From assembly GCA_028017165.1 (NCBI GenBank), contig CM051531.1, positions 1,676,501 to 1,740,500 of the forward strand: a stretch of 64,000 nt of DNA, written 5' to 3'. This document shows positions 32,536-45,546 of this stretch, in pieces. The notes beneath the pieces are model-generated. The model worked only from the letters and a program-made list of their open reading frames with translations. It ran no database searches and had not been told where the DNA came from. Numbering within the stretch: position 1 is the first letter of the stretch; each line of letters opens with the position of its first letter. A program made the position numbers and the translations under genes. This DNA is from Herpetospermum pedunculosum. Taxonomy: Eukaryota > Streptophyta > Magnoliopsida > Cucurbitales > Cucurbitaceae.

Positions 32536-35500
32536 TTAATTCTCTCTGGTCTGATGATTGCACTTGGTGCAGGTATAAAAGGTGGTCTGCCCTTCATCCG
32601 CAGATCTCATCTGCATTTTTGTTGAAACCAAACTCACACTTAGAGGACTCTTTTTAATGGGAAAAAGAAAGAAAGCCTGTTTGTTAAACTTACCTGTCTG
32701 CTCTCAAACCAAGCTTCATCATTCCCACATTTCTCACATCTCCTCCTTTCCTGTTAAGAATGACACAGCCTGATATTAGTGGGACTGCCCTACACTACAC
32801 ATCTCAACCAAAATCTCATATCATAAACTTATTTTCTCCTACTACCTTTGATAGCTGCACTTTCTCTTCATCGATTAATGAAATTCCCAATTGCTTTCTA
32901 ATTTCCTGTAAATTGTCACAACATTAAGAGATTTCTTGGATGTATGATTTGCCTAGCCTAGTGAACATTTTACATAGTCCTTAGTTTTTTTAAAAAAAAA
33001 ATAAATAAATAATGAATCGAGTTTTCATTGAGAAAAAAATAAAAGAATCATGCCCACAAAAGGGAGCCCCACTAAAAGAATGGGTTCCAATCAAGCAAAA
33101 TAAGACATGCAGGATATTTATAAAACAACCGCATCACCGACGCCCACAAAAAAACATAGAACATGATAAGAGACCAGATTGCATTAGGCTCCCTCTCAAT
33201 CCCTCTAAAAGTCTTATTATACATATTCCTTAGTTTAAGCCTTCACAAAATCTAGATAAATTCATCTAGAAACAATCCTAGAAAATATCAAAAAAATTCA
33301 GAGTATCCTAAAGTTCAAAGAAATTGCCAATGACGTGTAGCAGAGAAGATAATGTGTCTTGGACTTAGAAATAGAACAACGCGTCAGGATAATATTTATT
33401 ATTTAAAAGGCATACCTCAGCAGTAACTGTGTAACGTATTTCTTTACCGACGACCTCTGAAATTAAGCCGCACAAAGGTTAGAGATGCTACTGAAAGGGT
33501 GCATAAAATATTAAAACAATAACCAAAAGGTGGATTACACATTTCATTGATGTATGAAAATGAGAAAAGGGAGTAAAAGCACTCCAACAACCAAAAGGTG
33601 GATTACAAGTAAGTTCGCCCATTCGTAATTAAACAAGAAAGACTAAACTATAAATGGATGTTTACATGAATTCATACAACTTCAACATGAGAAAAAGGAG
33701 TAAAATCACTCCAACAACCAAAAGGTGGATTACAAGTATGTTCGCCCATTCATAATTAAACAAGAGAGTCTATAAACTATAAATGGATGTTTACATGAAT
33801 CCATACAACTTCAACATCTCAATCATGAAAACAAAGACGGGGATTACAATTCTTTCAATTTCAATACATGAAGATAATATGATGCATACTTCTTTCAACA
33901 AAACCATTAAACATAAAGCAAAGCCATCAAATTCTAGAATAATTTGACGTAGATCCTTCAGAACACAAACTTTAAGAAGTAGAATAACTTCAATTAACAT
34001 AAATACTGTTTAAACTTCTACTCATCCTCCCTTGATAAGATCGTTACTTTATTACAGGTAATAAAGCTTCACTTGTATCAAAATGTAGTACAAGCTTATA
34101 GAAGTCTCAATACTCTAGACAAACGGCAAAGGAAGTTCCCAAATTGGGCCTTTGTCCACCTCGGTGTGCTGCTTTTGCTTTTGTTACAAGGAGGGTAATC
34201 CTAGGATCGCCTTTTCCTTCACTGGCCCCTTTGTCTCTGGTGGGTGGTCTTCCATTTTGAGCGTACTTGGGTTGTCTATATGCCTACCTAGACGGGTGGA
34301 GGATTGGCTAATGGAGGTCCCTGGGGTGTTTTAGGACAAAGGTAAGAATCAAGATCCTATAGAACAGTGCAGGTCTCCTTTAACATCTTTGGATGAAGCC
34401 AAATTATAGGATCTTCGAAGATAAGAGTTCTCTTTTTTAATTCTTTTTGTAATAGTGTGCAACATACTGCATCTTGGTGGTATTCAAACCATAAGAAATT
34501 GGAAGGCTCTTCTTTTGTAGCTCTTTGGCAGGATTTTCCTCTACCCCAGCCCCTAGGCTACTTTCGCCTGATGGGAAGAAGTTGCTCTAATTTTCCAATC
34601 CACCTATAATCTTGTGACCCAATCAAATGAAGTCCGAAATCACATCATCTGGAGGTCAGAATTCTTCAGCTGTACGTGCTCATGATCTTGAAGATTTTCT
34701 TTCTGCAAAATCACCAAAACCCCCTTCACATTCATTGCTAGATTGGTAGAAGATGATTATAAGTTTCTTCATTGCTTGTCAAATCTAGTATACGTTGCTT
34801 GCAGTAAAACGAATCAACAAGAGATAAGTTGGCTACTTCCATCAATATCTAAAGTAATGACTGTCTGGTCATATTGCTAGCCGCAGCAGCTCGTCTGAGG
34901 TATGAAGACCCTCAGAGAATTCTGCCTGTCAGTCAAAAGTCAAAATGCTGCAATTGCCTTCTCAAAGGCAATGAATACTATCATTTAAAGATGCAAACTA
35001 AAGTAGATAGTCTTACTGACAGGACCTATCACCCTGATGTTTCAGGAGGATTAAGTTTCAATTATGACTCTTTAGTCATCAAATGAACCGCACAGAGATT
35101 TTCTATCTTCTCATAAGTAGTTAAGTACAATACGTCAATACCCTTGCAGAGCCAAAAGATGCAACTTCCAGAGATTCAGCTCTGAAGTTTTTCAAACACA
35201 GTCAACCATTGAGCTAATACTGACCTTTTAAACCACCAATCTTCAAATAGGGAAATTGAAATTCTATAAAATTTAAGAGGAATAGATCATGAGAAGGAAG
35301 AGGTTCCATCAGCCAAATCTACAGAAACATTTTTCATACACAATTTTAATTGTTATTACTACATTAGGCTTGAGCATGGAATTTGGAAATTTGACTCAGC
35401 AATTTGGTTCAACTACAAATTTGGTACAACAGTCTTCTTCTCCTAACTGGAAGTCTGTAATGTCACCGCAGTGTAAATTTATGGGAGCATTAAGCAACCT

Positions 35501-38307
35501 TTGTTGACCTCTGCAAACAACTTGCATCAATTATCAATACAGTTCACTACTCTAAGCTGAAAGGATAAATTCCTTTAGAGGCTTTTTCTGAAGAACCTCG
35601 ATTTGCAAGTAAAATTTGGTTTTATCATAAGCTTCCTCCTCACTCCCAAAAAAGTGATTTTATAATGGAGCATGTAAGGGTTCAAAATGCTCGGACTTTT
35701 TGCTAGCGTGTTTATGGAATGAAAGTGCTATGTCAATGAATCTGACTTCACTTTTCTAGGGGTGTATTTTATACTTGTGTGAAATCTTTGTCTCAGGTTG
35801 GCCCACCTCTCCTTTAATTGGCAAACCACCCTCCCTATAAACACGAACAGTATCCTTATGGTCACTTTTGGGGGTCATCCTCTAAAGAGAGACAACAAAA
35901 GAATTGTGGTTGCAGTTAATAAGAGCTACCTTTTAGAAAATTTTGTTAAAAAGAAATAGAAACATCTTCAACAACGATGAAAAAAAGTCTTCTGGACATT
36001 TTTTGGTTGATCACTTGATCTCATTTCTGTTGCTCTTACTTAATTGCAAAATTTATGCTTCTTGTAATAAAAGTCTAAGTTCTCTTTGTGCCATTTGGAA
36101 TAGTTTTTCTATAATCTTCCTTTGCTTGGCATATTTTCTATTAAAACAGCACCACTAGATCTATAAGTTCAAGTCAATAGATTAAGGTAAAATCAATCTT
36201 TTAAATATATCTCCAACCTTTCCCTTCTTATATGGACTTGGATGCATGAGACCAAGCGTTTGAACTATTAATATGAAATGTGGAGGAAACAACATTGTAG
36301 CATTTTCAACTCAAGACTTCATATTTTGAAACAATATTAAATTATCCCTAGAACTAAAAGCTAAAAGCAACATGTTATGTTAAATTCTTTTTTTTTATAC
36401 CAGATTCAGTATAATTTCCCAAAATCTGTAAGCAACTTCATTGCTGAATAATTGATGATTCCGCTTCCCTAGAAAATTCTTGCACATATTACACTAGCTC
36501 AGATTAAGACAAATGTTAGCAATCTTTTATTGCAACTTACTTGTAGTATTAACAACCAAGACAACCATCCCAAATGAAGAATTTAACCTTCTTAGGGCAT
36601 CTCTTCTTCCATGTAGCTTTTGTGATGGAGCAATTACGGAACTCATCCATGGTAGGGAGAAAGGTGAAATAGGTTCCAAAAGAAAACAAATCAGAGTTTC
36701 CAAGGTCCATCTTTTTCTCTTTCAAAATCATGAACGACTCCACCTATTCATTCACCTACACCAGTCAGTTGCCTTCTGAATTTGAGGTTCAAGTTGTCAG
36801 AACATCAGCAGTCAACTGTCAACCAAACTAAGACTTTCTGGGAGGACCACCCAAAATATTAAAATGGTATCTTCCATGGTTTGTGTTGGAGTTCTATCAA
36901 TACAGCTGGTGCTCTTCTTCCACAGGCTTTTATTAAGCATAAAGTTCCCAGGGCTATTTCTTTAGAACTCAAGGATACAGTTGTTCTATGTAGAACATAT
37001 CATGTTCAAGTAAGGTCGTTCCAAGGGCTATTTCTAGTCTTAGTCATGGCCATTCTATGGCTCCAAATGGTTTATCCTTAGAATTCTTCGCAAAAACTTG
37101 GGATATTCTCAAGCATAATATCATGTCAACTTTCCAGGCTTCTTTAAGAAAGGAATTTTTTATGTAAGTATAACCAACACTTATATTTCCCTTATGGCTA
37201 AGGAGGGATGACGCCAAGGAAGTGAAAGACAATAGACCCATAAGCCTCCTTAACTATGGGCCCTTATTAAATTCTTGATGAAGTGTTTCTAAACAAGATC
37301 AAAACTATCCTCCCTAAAATCATCTCAAAATTTCAGCTGCCTTTTGTTGGAAATTCCAAATTATAGTCTTGATCCTTGTAGCTAATGAGCTGGGCAGAGG
37401 AGGAGAATGTGAATTAAAGGATGTCCCACGTCCATTTTCTTCTCAGTTCTTTTTTGAATAGCAAAGCTAGATGAAAGGTTTAGCTACAAGAGGTTACATC
37501 AACGGGATCACCTTTCTCCCTTTCTTTGTCTTATCCGCAGACGGACTCAGCTGCTTATCAGCTGGAGTTATGGGAGTAACCTTAGTGGAAGGTTCTTTAT
37601 GTCATACTTGTAGATGGTCATTTGTTTTTTACTATCAGTATCATCCATCCATCCTAATGAAAGCTGGTTGTTCATCAAAACCATAATAATACTCAACTTA
37701 TCTATGCTTTGATTTAAACCAAATTTCCCAAATAAACAGCCCTAACCTTCATCAAATAAAAAAACTGTGATTAGCTACTCAAGTTGAACAATAAAAGGAG
37801 CAGATGGTTCAAATTCCCTTGTAGAACCTCTCTTATCTACATGAGGAATTCTGTAAATTGAAGTAGATATTTGAAGAAAAACCAACCTGTACACAGTCCA
37901 GAGACAATTCTGTTCTAGTCAAATGATAAAAGAATAGACTCTCAGAGATAAAATTAATAAAAATAAAAATAAATAAATAAACGGTGTTTTTCACATTTTA
38001 ACTTGGATAAACATGAAGGAAAGATGAACTACACAACAATACAATAAGATTAAGTCCAATGAGTGCAAATATTGCAAGGCATACCAATTACCAATTGAGC
38101 TCTCATTCATCTAAGTAAAGAGTGATTGAATGTTTCAATCATCCAAAATGAAAAACTAAAAGTAAATAACTAGAGTAAAGTATATTCACCTCTTGCACTT
38201 CGCCTAGACTTGCACAAAGGACACACAACATATTTCGTTGAGCTGCATGATAGCATGGTTCCACACAAATTGCAAAACAAAAAGTCATGTCCACGAGAAT
38301 AAGCCAT
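32536..38307 (-). CDS. NRPA12: DNA-directed RNA polymerase I subunit RPA12
   Basis: Small zinc-ribbon subunit of RNA polymerase I, which makes rRNA in the nucleolus. It supports RNA cleavage and proofreading, as TFIIS does for Pol II. Five exons in transcript order: 38307-38190, 33456-33416, 32905-32846, 32750-32694, 32610-32536. All have GT-AG borders and matching phases and give 116 residues. The N-terminal zinc ribbon is C12-x2-C15 and C29-x2-C32 (FLFCNLCGTML, CPLCKSRR). The linker has EIRKQLGIS. The C-terminal ribbon is C78-x2-C81 and C106-x2-C109, with the acidic RSADEGQTTF loop (D97, E98) that acts in RNA cleavage. Every exon is under 120 bases, so length-based gene finding misses it. 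Intron 1 is 4.7 kb and full of repeats and LINE pieces. A 5' UTR exon with a donor near 38933 (minus strand GTAG|GTAAAT) and an intron to about 38346 is likely but inferred. Confidence 0.95.
33562..33817 (+). repeat. 127-bp tandem duplication in RPA12 intron 1
   Basis: A unit starting GAGAAAAGGGAGTAAAAGCA at 33562 recurs from 33689 with about 95 percent identity, including AACCAAAAGGTGGATTACAA and AAATGGATGTTTACATGAAT. It is intronic and non-coding. Confidence 0.85.
33818..36540. other. RPA12 intron 1, left part
   Basis: Mixed-composition sequence with many short broken ORFs on both strands. Pieces around 34130-34700 and 35600-35920 look like decayed LINE coding sequence, but no motif is clear enough for a firm call. 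Confidence 0.35.
36550..37680. mobile_element. LINE fragments in RPA12 intron 1
   Basis: The minus strand at 36549-36743 encodes a zf-RVT-like end (WKKRCPKKVKFFIWDGCLG). The plus strand near 37205-37270 encodes KEVKDNRPISLLNYGPLL, the start of a LINE reverse transcriptase (usual form DFRPISL), followed to 37680 by broken reading frames. The two pieces are in opposite orientations, so at least two insertions or an inversion took place. A 60-base segment at 36964-37022 recurs at 60779-60840. Confidence 0.6.
37681..38189. other. RPA12 intron 1, right part
   Basis: AT-rich intronic sequence up to the exon 1 donor at 38189-38188. No further feature is seen. Confidence 0.4.
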
Positions 38308-39279
38308 GAATGGCCCCCTTGCTGCTTCTCCGAGAGCTTCTAAGTTCTAACTAACAATTTCCACGCAAAAAGAGAGAAGTTAGAATAATTAGAAGTTCAA
38401 ATTACAGCATATAAAAGATTAAAACAATGCTATAAAAAGGGGATTTGGTAAACAGAGTTCCCAAAGAAAATAAGCTATTAACAAAGTTGCAGGAGAAATT
38501 AACGCAATGGAAATTAATGAGGGAACTCATATCCACAATAAACCAAAACGAACATAATTTCTTAAAAAATAACTAAGATGGGTCATTCAAATATCCAAAA
38601 AAAACTGCAGTCGGAACCTCAAGGAGCTCAAACTTGCCCACTAATCTATCCATATTCAAGATTCCTGCTAAAATTATTGAAGCCCAAGAAAGAACTTTCA
38701 CAGATTTCTTGTCGAAAAGGGATAACCAAAGACAGCTGAGTTCTTCTCTAAGTACCTTACAATACTTGGAAGAAGATATGGACCAATAAAGAACGGACGG
38801 ACCGCTCGAAGGTGTGGACTGTGGAGACCCGTCGAACCGGACGGAAGCCAGAGCCTCCAGCAAATTTTCACTTTCATTCAGTAGACATTGAAGGAAGGGA
38901 AAAGATGAAGATAGTTTATTATTTACCTACAGCCACAGACGACTTGTCCGGGTGAGATCGAGTGAACGGCTGCAGCGAGCGGCGGCGGCGGCGGCGGCAA
39001 GTGAGATCAGCCGGCGAGGAAGGTTAGGGGTCTGAAAAATCAGAGGCCTGGAGAGAGAAGGTGCAACTTGCAAGTAGGGCTTTGCTTTTGTTTTTCTTAT
39101 TTCTTTTTTTTTTTTTGTCCCTAAATTTAAATTATCAAAAATACCCCTAATTTGTTTCAAAAATATATTTCATCACAAAAAAAAAACCTTTAAACTTTTG
39201 ATGAAATAACCTTTAAACTTTTAAAAGTTTCAAAAATATTACTAAGCTATGAAAAAAAAAAGTTTAGAAAATACCCTCT
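38308..39279 (-). other. 5' UTR region and promoter of RPA12
   Basis: On the minus strand a GC-rich leader with a GCC repeat (38985-39000) ends in a donor-like GTAG|GTAAAT near 38933. A 96-codon minus-strand ORF at 38573-38863 falls in the presumed leader intron and has no recognised motif. AT-rich spacer follows beyond 39100. Confidence 0.4.
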
Positions 39280-40925
39280 CTGAAGCTCTAGATGCAATTT
39301 GATGTGTCAAGTCATTCCTCAGTCGATTCAAATGAGCAAAGAAGATCACTTCAGCTGCCTTCTTCAGGTCAATAGCTTCACGGATGAAAAAGGCAATTGT
39401 GGTGAGGTCAACTCATATGCCATTGAGCAAGTTACTGACTTCCAAACAATCGGTCTCTGCCTCAATCGGGCACTTGTCATGGAACTAGAAGGAAACAATC
39501 GCTTTTAAACCTTCTAGCATTTTCATAGCCTCAAAGTTTTTAATCTCGAACTGATCACTAAGAGCACGACAACCGGCCAATTTAACTGAACCGTGATGAT
39601 CACGGACGACCCACCCAAGACTTGTCCGACCAGAAACGGCTCTAAAAGATGCATCCACATTCAACTTCCATCGATTGGAGGGGGGAGGCCTCCAACCCTC
39701 GCGAGCGTCCCCGAACTGTGCTTCGCCATTTACTATAATTTTCCTCTTTCCTTTGCTAGCTTTCAGACCTCCCCTCCTAAGGCCTTTGAGATGGTTAATG
39801 CAATTGACAATATTGGATACCACGTTCTGCTCTGTTACCCGTATACTATGGAAAACCATTTGGTTTCTTTGTTCTCATATCTTCCACACCATCATCATCG
39901 CACACTCCAAGTCCTCATGAGCTCCTTTGTCCAATATCCAATTCCAATGTTCCTAGATCGTCCAATGATTCATGTTATCACACAAACGAGTTAATAGAGG
40001 AGCAAAAAGACCAAACATCTTTTATTACCTCACAATGCCAGAAGAGATATGTAGAAGTTTTCTCGTTTTCCCTGCAAAAAAAGACATAGGTTATCAGTAT
40101 GTATTTCTTTCTTCAAGAGGTTTACCTTACAAGGAATAATGTTATTGAAAACTTTCCAGCAGCAGATTTTGACTTTTGGGGGAACCTTAGTAGCCCAAAA
40201 AGTCTTTCATTTTCTGCTTTGAGCTTCAACATTTGAGGCGGAAGCCTCATTTTTATTCGCATAAGATAGACCTAATTGATAAGCAAATTTAACAGAAAAA
40301 ACTCCCTGTTGCGTATGACTCCATATGACAATGTCCTCTCCGCCTCTAGGATGAAGAGGAATTTTAAGAATCGCCTCTACGTCAGAATAAGAGTTGATTG
40401 AATCTGCTTCTCCTTCCACATCCCATTATTAGACAACAATGTTGCCACAGGGAGGTTGTGAACATCTGGAGGTGAAAACAACAACCTTCCATTTTCTCGG
40501 GATGGGATCCAAGGGTCGCTGTCAATTATCACATCTTTGCCTTTACCCACTTTCCACCTGTAACCTCTATCAAACAACTTCTTACCCCACATGATGCTTC
40601 ACCACGCTTAAGAGGGGATTGAACCTAATTGAGCTCTCAGATAAATACCATGGTGGTAGTACGTACCTTTCATAACTTTAGCCAATAAGCTGTCAGGATA
40701 TTTGACCAATCCCCAACTCTACTTGGCCAATAAGGCCTGGTTGAACAGTGAAAGGTCTCTGAAGCCCATCCTACCTTGTGCCTTACTAACACACGACCGA
40801 GTCCATGAACGTCAGTGAATCTTTCTCTTTTCAGTGGTTGAACCCACCAAAATCTAGCAAACATTTTGGTAATATCAAATTTTTTTTTTTGTTCTTTTAA
40901 CACTTGAGGTGTCCACATTTTCATT
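39280..40925 (-). mobile_element. Degraded LINE, 3' half of ORF2
   Basis: Read on the minus strand from 40925: a reverse transcriptase tail (WWVQPLKRERFTDVHGLG, WGKKLFDRGYRWKVGKGKDV, SDPWIPSRENGRLL), then zf-RVT debris, then an RNase H-like domain (WKLNVDASFRAVSGR, LGWVVRDHHGSVKLAGC, FEAMKMLEGLKAIV). Stops and frameshifts break it throughout. The order of parts is that of plant L1 elements. Confidence 0.85.
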
Positions 40926-43900
40926 TTTTACGTGACACATGGTACAACTTAGGATTGAACCATCCACATCATTATTTTGTGTGTTGTTAATGTTGATGTC
41001 ATTTTAAAAAAAAAAAAAATCATAACTCGAGTATTTTTAATTTTTTTTGAAAGTTTAGGGATATTTTTTAAACATAATCCATAGGTATTTTTTACAATTT
41101 AACATAAATTTCAAACTTGAGTTCTATTTGGTCCCTGAATTTTTAAATCTTGAGTTTTAAGTTTGTTTTCTTTGTAATCCCTAGGTTTCTAAATATTACA
41201 TTTTTATTTTGAGGTTTTAAGTTTAGCTTCCATTTGGTCTATAAAATTTGAGATGTTATAATTTTGAATGTGAGTTTTCATTAATGCTCACTTTTGATCT
41301 TTGGTATGAGAGTTTATTTTTTTAGCTCAACAACAAGTCGATTTATGCTCATGTTTATGTTGGCAATTTTTACTTTATTAATTTAAAATAATTATGATAT
41401 GAAAAATTAAAAGGAAATTTGAATTTGGTGGCTATTTCATTTTTCATACTTGTAAATATAACACATTTAGAAAATATTTGCAAATATATCAATTTTGTAT
41501 AGTCTATAGTGATAGACTTCTATTACTAATAAATCATTTATTTTTTGTATATCATTGATATATCTCTATCACTAAGACCATTTTTATAATCTATCGGCGA
41601 TAAATTTCTATCACGGATAAATTTGTATCATATTTACAAATTTTTAGTTGTACTAAATTTACTATTATTTTGTGTAATATTGTCACGTCTATTTGTATTT
41701 GGCTCTACATGGAAAACAAAAATTCCCCAACATTTTTTAAAGAAAGATTCTAGAGACACAAAAAGAAATAAAAAAATAAATACAACTATTTTAAAAGTGG
41801 TACTTAGAAAATGAATAATAATACTTTTTTTAAAAAATAATAATAAAATTCCGAATTCCGAAGCGGCGTTTGTGAATCTCGTGAATGATTCCCCGCAATC
41901 AGTGGGATTCAATTTGCTTATTGTCTCTAAATGGTAAATTCCCTTTCCTTTTGTCCTTTTCCATATTTTTTTTATCTAACTAAACTTTAATATTTATAAT
42001 AAATAATTAAACTTTTAATTTTATGTATAATCTCGTTACTAATGTTGATGCCTAAATTTGAGCCAAAAAGTCTCACATGATTTATACGTGTTCCAAATGA
42101 TAAAATCTGTCGATTAAGAGTAATAGGTGACTTGCAAAACAAACGAAAAATGTATATTGATGTGATATTTGTCACGTTCGAACTATACTTAAAGTAGAGA
42201 ATTGTAGCAAACTAGAGTTTTGAGAAGGAGAAGAAGTTCACTCTCCAAGGATCATAATGATGAATTTATAAATTATACGAGATTTTACTTGAGTTTCTCG
42301 TTCTCCGCTCGAATTAGATCAAATCGAGTCGAACAAAGGTTGAATCGAGTCTATTGGGACCTCTTCGAGCTGAGGGCATGTGAGACGCACACTCAGTCGA
42401 AGAATTGCTCACCTTTGAAAGAGTTTATAAACCCTAGGGAGAGAGATACGCATTGGAAAATATTGTATATTCTCAATATAGAAAAAAAGAGATAGTTGCA
42501 TTATATAAGCAGCATTACATAGTTAATGCTAAGATTAAACACACTAACCTATTGATTAACAACTTTGGACGTCTTGAATCGAGTCGAGGTGAGCTCTTAG
42601 GATTTTAGCCCAAAATTATAAAATTCTTCTAAATGTTTTGTCTAAGGGGATCCTTTTGTCTAATCGTGATAAAAAAAAAAAAAAAAACGTTTGAAAAATG
42701 TCCAAAACTGAAATCAAAATTTATTATTTGTAGGGTTTAGGGCTTAAGATTTAGGGGTTTGGAGTTTAGTGTTAAAGGATTTGGAGGAATATTTTAGTTT
42801 CACCCGTCGTTTTCAATCTTAGTATTTGACTATTTTTAAAATGAAAAACATGTTTAATTTTTTTTTTTAAATTATCAATTAAAATTGAGTATTCCTCTTA
42901 TTATTCCTGTTTTTTCCTATTTTATTTCATGGGCCCAATTAGGCTGACACCAAATTTTTTGTAGGGCAAAAATATCTAAAAGTTATATTGAGCATTCTTC
43001 AAGTACACTCAAAATATTATTTGATTGAAATTGAGTTTTTTTTTTTTTTTTATTTTTTTTTTAACATTAAAAAATAAAAGACTAAGGCACACTCAAACTA
43101 TTATTTTATTGAAAGATGAAAATTAAAATGTAATGATAATCGATTCACTTTCAAATGAGGTCATACCAATTTCAATACATCAATTCTTGAGTAAGTAGGT
43201 TGGAGTGCATTTAACATTGTTTATCGCTCTCAATCGAGTATTCATCTCCACTTCTAATTTGTTCTCCAAACCCTCATTTCTCTTTATTGTTTTCTTTTTC
43301 GACATTCGCCAACAAGCTCTCCTGCGAACCTCTTCGGCTTAGGTACTTCCTACAAGCTCATCCCAAAAGAGGTACTCTCTTTATTCTCACACTTCCTTCC
43401 CTCTATTTGATTCTGTGAATGAAACATATGAACCATCATTCTACAACGTATTTATGTATATTTGAATGAATACAAAGTTTTTTTGACTATAGGAAGAAGA
43501 TTAAGTATGATATGAGTTGTAAGATATAGGTTTCGTTCTCTACGATTTTGTAGTCGACAAGTAGGTACTGTGAATTTGGGGGATTCTCGAGTCCGAGGAT
43601 ATCGTTAGGTCTCTTTTTTGTTTTTTACTTTTTCTGAATTTATTCGTACTATCCCATTTTCAAAAAAAATATCCAGAGATTGTATATCCTATTCGAGGGA
43701 ACAGTATCAACATATGTGCATACTGCTCACTTATTATATTTTGAAATTATTATTTTAAATAAAAAAAAATTCTTTGAAATTGAAATAAGATTGGAATAAA
43801 AGAATGAGTGTCCTCAAATTTTGAAATTATAATTTTTTAAATAAAAACAAAATCTTATATATTCCGGTTTAACTGAATAATAAAATCGTACTTTATATTC

Positions 43901-43956
43901 TGTTTAATTGAATTCAAAATAATTCAATGAAAATCTATTGTTCCATTCAATATTTT
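40926..43956. other. Intergenic AT-rich block
   Basis: No gene is recognised in 3 kb. A GATAGAC-type minisatellite lies at 41497-41640 (CTATAGTGATAGACTTCTAT, TCTATCACTAAGACC). Pyrimidine-rich, leader-like sequence at 43240-43420 (CTCTCCTGCGAACCTCTTCGG) has no ORF after it. A short T-rich tract is at 43034-43062. Confidence 0.45.
41497..41640. repeat. GATAGAC-type minisatellite, second cluster
   Basis: Units with CTATAGTGATAGACTTCTAT and ATATCTCTATCACTAAGAC are related to those at 10502-10640 but more diverged. Confidence 0.6.
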
Positions 43957-44665
43957 TTAAAATTTATATATTTAGGGACAAAAAAAAATTGAAAATTTAA
44001 TATTGTTTATTCTCTCTAAGAGAGTATTAATAGTTTTAAGGTCTTTTACGACCAGACCAACTCTCAATGATTTTCATATACCTTAAATTATATTGTTTGC
44101 TAATATATATATAAAAAAAAATTGTCTTTAATTTGTCAAATTTTCTCTCTTAATTCAATAATGTCTATTGCGAATGACAGAATATGAACCTCTAACGTTT
44201 TGATAAACTATATATTTCTTAACTCTAGTTAACAATTAGATAAATTTGCTTTTAATTTGAAAATATTAATTATCAAATTAAACCTTTAAGTTGAATAAAT
44301 ATTAAACTCTTTTTCTTTTCTTTTTGTAAAATTTATGAATGTTTTTTTAAAGGGAAAATTTAATGCCCTCTAATCCTTGGGACTTCAATGCCCTCTAAGA
44401 GTTAAGAAATATATAGTTTATCAAAACGTTAGAGGTTCATATTCTGTCATTCGCAATAGACATTATTGAATTAAGAGAGAAAATTCGACAAATTAAAGAC
44501 AATTTTTTTTTATATATATATTAACAAACAATATAATTTAAGGTATGAAAATCATTGAGGGTTGGTCTGGTCGTAAAAGACCTTAAAACTATTAATACTC
44601 TCTTAGAGAGAATAAACAATATTAAATTTTTAATTTTTTTGTCCACTAAATATATAAATTTTAAA
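43957..44665. repeat. Large inverted repeat, 270-base arms
   Basis: The left arm (43957-44226) and right arm (44398-44665) are reverse complements with few differences along their whole length, for example CTAACGTTTTGATAAACTAT in the left arm and ATAGTTTATCAAAACGTTAG in the right. The 171-base spacer ends in a 55-base segment (44347-44401) that is a direct, diverged copy of the sequence just after the right arm (44661-44715), the head of an Au-like SINE. A transcript would form a long hairpin. No coding potential. Confidence 0.9.
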
Positions 44666-44862
44666 GGGAAAATTTAATGGTCATAAAGGGCCTTCGGACT
44701 TCAATGCCCTCTAAGAGGGAATGGGTTCAATCCTTGGTGGCCACCTACCTAGGAATTAATTTCCTACGGGTTTCCTTGGCAGCCAAATGTTGTAGGGTCA
44801 GGCGGTCTGTCCCGTGAGAATAGTCGAGGTGCGCGTAAGCTGGCCCGGACACTCACGGATAT

Positions 44863-44894
<32 letters not shown>
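44666..44894 (+). mobile_element. Au-like SINE
   Basis: The 3' half reads GTCCCGTGAGAATAGTCGAG, GTGCGCGTAAGCTGGCCCGG and ACACTCACGGATATC, then a 32-base A tail. This matches the plant Au SINE as I remember it. The 5' part has GGTTCAATCCTTGGTGGCC. Confidence 0.8.
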
Positions 44895-44896
<2 letters not shown>

Positions 44897-44969
44897 ATTT
44901 TGTTATATTAAATTATTTGTTGAGTTTAGTTATTAAACCGATTCTAAGCTAATTTTAATAAAAAATAGT

Positions 44970-45001
<32 letters not shown>

Positions 45002-45546
45002 AGAAAAAGGCTAATGATTGGTTTCGAGTGTATATAAAATATTATAATTAAAACGTTTAGATTATAGTAAGGCTAAGGCACGTCTATTCTATTGCCTCAA
45101 GAATGTTGCTGGCCACGTTCCATTCATTTTTCAATAATAATAATAATAATAAACATATTCATAATAATAATTTTTAATTTTTAAAATATTATATCAAAAT
45201 CAAACAATCATGAAGAAAACAAATAACTTTTTTTTTTTTTTTTTTTTTCAAATAACCTACTTACAGGTTAGAAAAAAATAATTCATATTTTATACTAAAT
45301 CTATTAATTTTGTTCTTACAAATAACAAACTTATAGTTACCCTACAATTATATTCAAGAGTCAATTTAAAATTTTGAGTAACTTGACAACTACAACATAA
45401 CTCAACTGACATGATAGGTAAAAAACAAAATCGAGTAATTTTGACGTCTAAATCGAAATACATGTGTTGATTTTCAAATAATTAAAAAATATATGTTTAT
45501 TAATCTAAAGATATGATTATAAGGTATTTATATTAGGTATAATCTA
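44895..45546. other. AT-rich spacer before tRNA-Lys
   Basis: Long T runs at 44971-45000 and 45231-45248 and an AAT microsatellite near 45135. A short A-box-like AACATAACTCAACTGACATG is at 45393 without a B box. Confidence 0.4.

Noticed and set aside
38573..38863. 96-codon minus-strand ORF upstream of RPA12
   Set aside because: It falls in the presumed leader intron of RPA12 and matches no known family.
45393..45412. A-box-like sequence before tRNA-Lys
   Set aside because: No B box or tail follows, so a SINE or tRNA call is not supported.
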